Of a DNA stretch of 64,000 bases, positions 59,854 through 64,000 are shown one piece after another. The notes beneath the pieces were generated by a model, which saw only the letters and a program-made list of their open reading frames with translations, had not been told where the DNA came from and did no database searches. Made by a program: the position numbers and the translations under genes. Within the stretch, counting starts at the first letter, position 1. The number at the start of each line of letters is the position of its first letter. The DNA is from Paratinospora sagittata. Taxonomy: Eukaryota > Streptophyta > Magnoliopsida > Ranunculales > Menispermaceae. Location: NCBI GenBank assembly GCA_035771175.1, contig CM069593.1:32004741-32068740 (forward strand). Direction: 5' to 3'.

Positions 59854-60861
59854 CTGCAGAGCATAAAACTTGAATTTAAATATGTATTTATGTACATAAT
59901 GCAGCGGATGCAACAAAATGATGTATGGTCCAGTAGAAACCTTATTAGAAAACATATTACTAGCAGAAAAGTAGTTTCCCATCTACCATATATGGTCCAG
60001 GATGACTTTTTAGGCAATCAAAAACTAGAGGGTCACCACAGTCATGTCTGAAGAAAACTAATTATGGGATGATGTTTCACACATCTAAAGGGTTGATAAA
60101 TACTTAATACGCTATACAGAGCTAGAAGTTCATGTTTCTCCTTCTTTACTCTAGTAACAGAAAATTAACATACTGCAACTAGGGTGGGTAAATACTTAAT
60201 ACGTTATACAGAGCTAGAAGTTCATGTTTCTCCTTCTTTACTCTAGCAACAGAAAATTAACATACTGGAACTAGGGTGGGTAACTTCAGACCTTTTAGAC
60301 TAAATTTCAACAAGAAATAAACTCACAACTCAAGAGATAAATTTCTGTTCTTGAATGTTCAAGTTTAAATCACATGAATGATCAATTTTTACCTCCTCAC
60401 GAGAAACCTGCAAGAATGTTCAAGGTTCCCAAGAAAGTGGGATTTTCTGCTGATGCATTGAAAAAGACTCCTAAATTATTTTAGTGCAATTATGTCGAAT
60501 GTCAAATCTACAACGCTAAAAAATTAAAGACTTCCAAATTTCTATCAAGCAAGAGTGTTAAATAATAAAATTCTAATAATTTTTCTTTTGTGTTCAAAAG
60601 TGCTATAATATGGAAAGAACTAGTATTTGTCTACTCATCACTCTTGATTTGAGTAGAAGGTTTGTTCAGTCTCATAAAGCAGTTCAGTCAAGATGCTTCT
60701 AATCATTACTACAATCTCATTAAAAAGAGGAATTTTGAAATTAGAAAACGTGCAATTAAAGTTCCAACAAAATTAAAAACCCATCTTTAGTTAATAAAGA
60801 GCAACCAATTCAGGAATCTGAAAGGTGAAAGAACCATAGAGCAATTACACCATAAAATTTA

Positions 60862-61130
60862 CCAACATGGGAGCAATCTTTATCAGCACAAACACAAAAA
60901 TCTCTAAGAAACAGCTTCACTTTCCCGTTATACAAATACGCCAAAACCACAACTAACGAATTGAAGCTTACATCGAAATCCTTCGCCAATTCCTTCAACT
61001 CGAACTTCTCCCAGCCACCCTTCTTCTTACCTTTAAAAATAGAAAACAAGTTCTTGAAGTAAGGGCTTCTCGCGGAAAGAATATATGTCAAACTTTTCAC
61101 TCGAGATCCAAAATTTCTGAATACATTTCA
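60862..61130 (-). pseudogene. Captured NPR1-like BTB/POZ fragment
   Basis: On the - strand the frame reads YILSARSPYFKNLF, then KFELKELAKDFDVSFNSLVV, VLAYLYNGKV and CVCADKDCSHV. This is the BTB domain of the NPR1 family of salicylic-acid defence co-regulators, including the C2HC zinc-finger part (C-V-C-A-D-x-D-C-x-H). The match ends at CSHV, where the DNA reads GGTAAATTT, a donor-like string or a break; the usual ACRPxVDFMxE continuation, ankyrin repeats and C-terminal domain are absent. It can only be a fragment. It lies wholly inside the CACTA termini. Confidence 0.8.
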
Positions 61131-62355
61131 ACTTTCCAGACCAAATAAATAAAAGAACTAAACAATTAAAATAGTGAAAAGATAGAAGATTTCTCTACTT
61201 TAGAAAAAAAGAACTCAAGTAATTGTTGAACACCAAAGATATTTTGAAAATTTTAGCATCTTTGAGTTCATCAGAATAATTAAAAATACATCTTTTTTTC
61301 TCAAAAAAAAAAAAAAAAAAAAACTCAACAAAACAAACAAACTATTTCAGTGTAACAGAGGATTGAAGCAAGTAAATAAACCAAATTTACACAATTAGTG
61401 ATTGAAAACTATCAAACAGATTTGAATTACTGTAAACTAAGAAAATCCTAGCAACCCATAACTTGACAGTAACAAAAAAACAGCAGAAATTTTCCTCATT
61501 TTGACCTAACTTTCACAAAAGAGTTGGTAAAAACGAAGGTCTAAAAGATTAAAGTAGACAAATCAAGAAAGCCAAAAAAAAAAAAAAAAAAAAAAATTGA
61601 ATCTGAAAAAAAGAAGAAAAAAAAAACAGTTAAATAGATGAAAATGATTTGAACTAAAAAAAAAACCAAAGTTGAGCAAATCTACAAAACTCAGCTTCAT
61701 CTGCTCATAATGAGCCGGAGAATCCACCAAAAACAAGATTAAATCGCTAAAACAGAGCAGAAAATGGAAGAAGAAGAAGCAGATCAGGACAGACTAGAAG
61801 AAACTTACAGAGCCAATCACCGAGATAGACAGGCTTTCAAAGCTAACTTTTAAAAATGAAAAGACTTCATACAATATCATTGTGTGTCTAACAAAAGTAA
61901 AAAAAATCCAATAAATACAAAGAGAATGAACATGGAGAACACCAAAACAAATCGACCAAATTTCACAAAAAAAAGAAGAAGCTGAAATTATACCAAAGCT
62001 TTACTAATTGAATGTCATAGAATTTCATCCAAATTGCAACAAGGATCACTGAGGATTTGAAAGTACAAAATACGTGGCAATAAAAGCGTAATCACACATC
62101 AACCAATAGAAGACTCAATTTTACATGATCATTAAGATGCGAAAAGCAACACGCAAACAACAGAAAATTATCCAGACAAATTCATCACTGTAACACGCAA
62201 ACTCCAACACTAGCATCTAAGTACCAAAAGAACAAATGCAAGAAACAGATCAAACCAATGAGAATCACAAAACTTGCTTCTCCAATCAAGGAAAAACATC
62301 CAACCACCCAGTTCCAATCAAGTACAACAACAAAGACAACAATAAACACGAAGTA

Positions 62356-62463
62356 GAAACTAAGATTGCGAAATATAGAAAGCATATTAGCACGCCTACA
62401 ATGCCTTAACAAAGCTCTTGCTTCTCTCCATGGAAACTTCATCGGGACGGATTCTCCATCCAT
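62356..62463 (-). pseudogene. Captured first-exon-like fragment in CACTA, origin unknown
   Basis: The - strand ATG at 62463 opens MDGESVPMKFPWREARALL and continues RHCRRANMLSIFRN, with higher GC than its surroundings. It then runs into a T-rich, intron-like stretch with hydrophobic read-through. I do not recognise the family. It is on the same strand as the NPR1-like piece, at the upstream side, and may have supplied a promoter and start codon to a chimeric transcript. Confidence 0.4.
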
Positions 62464-63035
62464 GGAAAATCAAATTCGGACGATTCAAAGATTGATTCTA
62501 GGTTTTTGAAGAGGCATCTCAGAGCGGCGATGTTGGAGAGATTTTGCACAAGATTTGGGGTGCTAGGGCGCGCTAAAATTTGAGAGGGATTTTACCCTTT
62601 CCATGGCGTTTCATTTGCGCCAAAACAAAGAAGACGCGCTACGCGTGATTCTTAGCCGCGTTTCCTTTTCACTTTAAACACTATCTTTAACTTACTAAAT
62701 GCTATTAAATAATACGTTTTCTATTTTAAACATATTTATTATAGCATTATTTACTCATGTTATTATAAATTGATTATTTTATAGCATTTTACAATAGTGC
62801 TATGGTGTAATGTTATAAAAGGGGTTTTTTCTTGTAGTGATTTTTCAAATACTTTATTATAGTATATCTTTATGTTTAGACCTTTGAGAGCTTTTTCTTG
62901 ATGTGAGATTCTTGAATTGTTCTTAAAACTTGTTTGTTCACATTCCTTTATCCATGACCTTGGTGAACTTTGATCTTCTCCTTTGGCACAACTCATTTAT
63001 TTAGTATCATGGTCAAATTCTTTATTATCATCAAA

Positions 63036-63689
63036 TTGGTAGCTTTTGGAAGTGGTGAGAAAAGAAAATTCAAGTTGAGCTTTTTATGTATAAATTGATA
63101 TTAACAAACATTGTAAGAACAGAGAACAACAAACATGTAAGAAGAGAGAACAACTATTCAATTTCAAAAGTGGAACAAATACATTCAGATTAAAATTTTC
63201 TATTATAGAAGGGAATGGCTTTTATTCTGTTAAGTTTGTTAGGATTATAGGGAATATTTTAAGGAAACAATAGAGGCTAGTATTTGAAAATATTGAATGG
63301 TGGGCCTCGGTTCAATGGCTGAGTTTGTTTTGTTGTGATCTACAGGTTATGGGTGTACCTAGAAACAACCTCACCAATGTGGAGGTAAGATTGTGTATAT
63401 CACTCGTTCCTCATATTCAAAATTGCAGGATCCTCACACATAGAGTTTGCCCTTTATTTGCATTAGTTGACGGAAAAAGGTGGACAAACAATAAAAGTTT
63501 ACCAAAGAATAGGTGATGTTTCCTAAAGGAAGAAAATATAGTGGCTTTAAGGTTAAATGGATAAAGCATAGATGAATTGTTGGCAGAACAACAAGAGTTG
63601 AGAGGAACAAAAAAAGGTTGACCTACTAACCTATGCATAAATGCTCCTTACTGTTACAGAGATAATTTAGGATTAAAGAATATTTGGTT
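63036..63689. other. Stretch without a supported gene
   Basis: AT-rich sequence. The frame at 63325-63516 has no recognised domain. I looked here for the missing last RAD21 exon (a GDI/LKLxP-like winged-helix end) and found none. Confidence 0.5.
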
Positions 63690-63839
63690 TGTGATATTTT
63701 AGGGATGTTTTATGTTATAGCAAGATTGTAAATAGCAGATAATTAGGCTGTAATTATAAATATGACAACTTTGATGTACATTCTCTTCTATATAATGAAA
63801 GGAAACCCTAAGGAAAGGGCATTCAGACCAATTTTGACA
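63690..63839 (+). mobile_element. Ty1/copia 5' LTR, short (about 150 bp)
   Basis: From TGTGATATTTTAGGGATG to CCAATTTTGACA, followed at once by the initiator-Met primer binding site. It contains 'tctatataatgaaagg' as a likely TATA region. Short LTRs of this kind occur in the Ale/Retrofit copia lineage. The exact left edge is inferred from the TG and could be elsewhere. Confidence 0.6.
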
Positions 63840-63851
63840 TGGTATCAGAGC
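63840..63851 (+). other. Primer binding site of the copia element at the window edge
   Basis: TGGTATCAGAGC, an exact complement of the 3' end of initiator methionine tRNA, directly after the LTR. The downstream 150 bases are the start of the element's leader; its genes lie beyond 64000. Confidence 0.85.
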
Positions 63852-64000
63852 CCCTACTCTGATATTCATCTCTGTGGTCTCAATCCTTCGTGTGCGACGA
63901 GAAAATAATTTCTTTTCTGTTTCTGCAAGTTCCATCTTGCTCCTGGATCATCCTACTTTGTGGGTTCACTATTTTGTGGCTGTCGGCGATTGGTTTTGGG

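Larger units (their letters stand above)
58623..62839. mobile_element. Non-autonomous CACTA (En/Spm) transposon, 4,217 bp, with captured gene pieces
   Basis: Termini CACTACAAGAAAAA (58623-58636) and its complement TTTTTCTTGTAGTG (62826-62839) are perfect 14-bp inverted repeats. The flanking 3-bp repeat ATT (58620-58622 and 62840-62842) is the expected CACTA target duplication. Subterminal regions carry repeated 'catagcattt / catagcgtttt' motifs on both sides (58640-58800 and 62700-62815), the transposase-binding layout of this superfamily. No transposase-like frame was seen. On the - strand it holds an NPR1-type BTB fragment and two exon-like pieces, so it looks like a Pack-CACTA. It lies after exon 12 of RAD21, probably in its last intron. 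Confidence 0.9.
58142..63035 (-). mobile_element. Sirevirus-like LTR fragment split by the CACTA element
   Basis: 58142-58622 begins TGTTGGTCCACGTGTTG with 'ccaagagggaagggggg', a diverged form of the Sirevirus LTR edge, and 62843-63035 continues it to 'ttattatcatcaaa', the usual zone near the other edge. Net length is about 670 bp. It has several 'agttgactaa' / 'ttagtcaact' motifs (58330-58500). The right end is not sharp and no target duplication was found. Confidence 0.5.

Noticed and set aside
60810..61100. A functional NPR1 gene
   Set aside because: Only part of the BTB domain is present, the frame breaks after the zinc-finger segment, no ankyrin repeats follow, and it lies inside CACTA termini.

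Overview
This window is plant nuclear DNA, almost certainly from a eudicot. The evidence is the set of plant-type LTR retrotransposon lineages (Sirevirus-type Ty1/copia, Athila and chromovirus Ty3/gypsy), a plant SYN/RAD21-type cohesin gene with many short introns, a plant CACTA transposon with CACTACAAGAAAAA termini, and AT-rich introns. I cannot name the species. About 51 kb on the left is nested retrotransposon. The only host gene I can support runs from about 54.4 to 57.7 kb on the + strand.

Layout. 1-904: the end of a Sirevirus 3' LTR, its polypurine tract and a gypsy-type LTR fragment. 905-20069: one Sirevirus LTR split by four insertions: an Athila LTR (1019-2454), a Sirevirus solo LTR (2692-14505) that itself holds a chromovirus compound insertion (4024-13898), a gypsy solo LTR (15153-17926) and another Sirevirus solo LTR (17996-19821). 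20070-21048: LTR fragment. 21049-21374: a near-perfect hairpin. 21375-27024: 5' part of an Athila element on the - strand. 27137-43405: a gypsy-type LTR fragment interrupted by a 14.8-kb Sirevirus on the - strand (27922-42762), which is itself invaded by a solo LTR (33127-34750) and a second Sirevirus (35658-40877). 43406-47803: a decayed Ty1/copia element split by a solo LTR (43755-45820) that carries a foldback element. 49434-51585: another gypsy-type solo LTR. 52032-53953: a possible TIR element.

54.2-57.7 kb: a Rad21/SCC1 cohesin subunit gene. Twelve exons join in one open frame (590 codons), one through a GC-AG intron. The last expected exon, completing the C-terminal winged helix, is not in the window. 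The DNA after exon 12 holds a Sirevirus-like LTR and, inside it, a 4,217-bp non-autonomous CACTA element with a 3-bp ATT target duplication. That CACTA carries a fragment of an NPR1-type BTB domain gene and two further exon-like pieces, so it looks like a gene-capturing (Pack-type) element. The window ends just inside a Ty1/copia element with a short LTR.

Most order-of-insertion statements rest on 5-bp target duplications read directly: TAGCG, GTTAT, TATAG, AAACC, TGATT and TGTAG are perfect; three others are imperfect. No retrotransposon protein is intact. Several unrelated LTR families each carry their own short, CpG-rich, palindromic motif array, which is the most striking pattern in the repeat part of the window.
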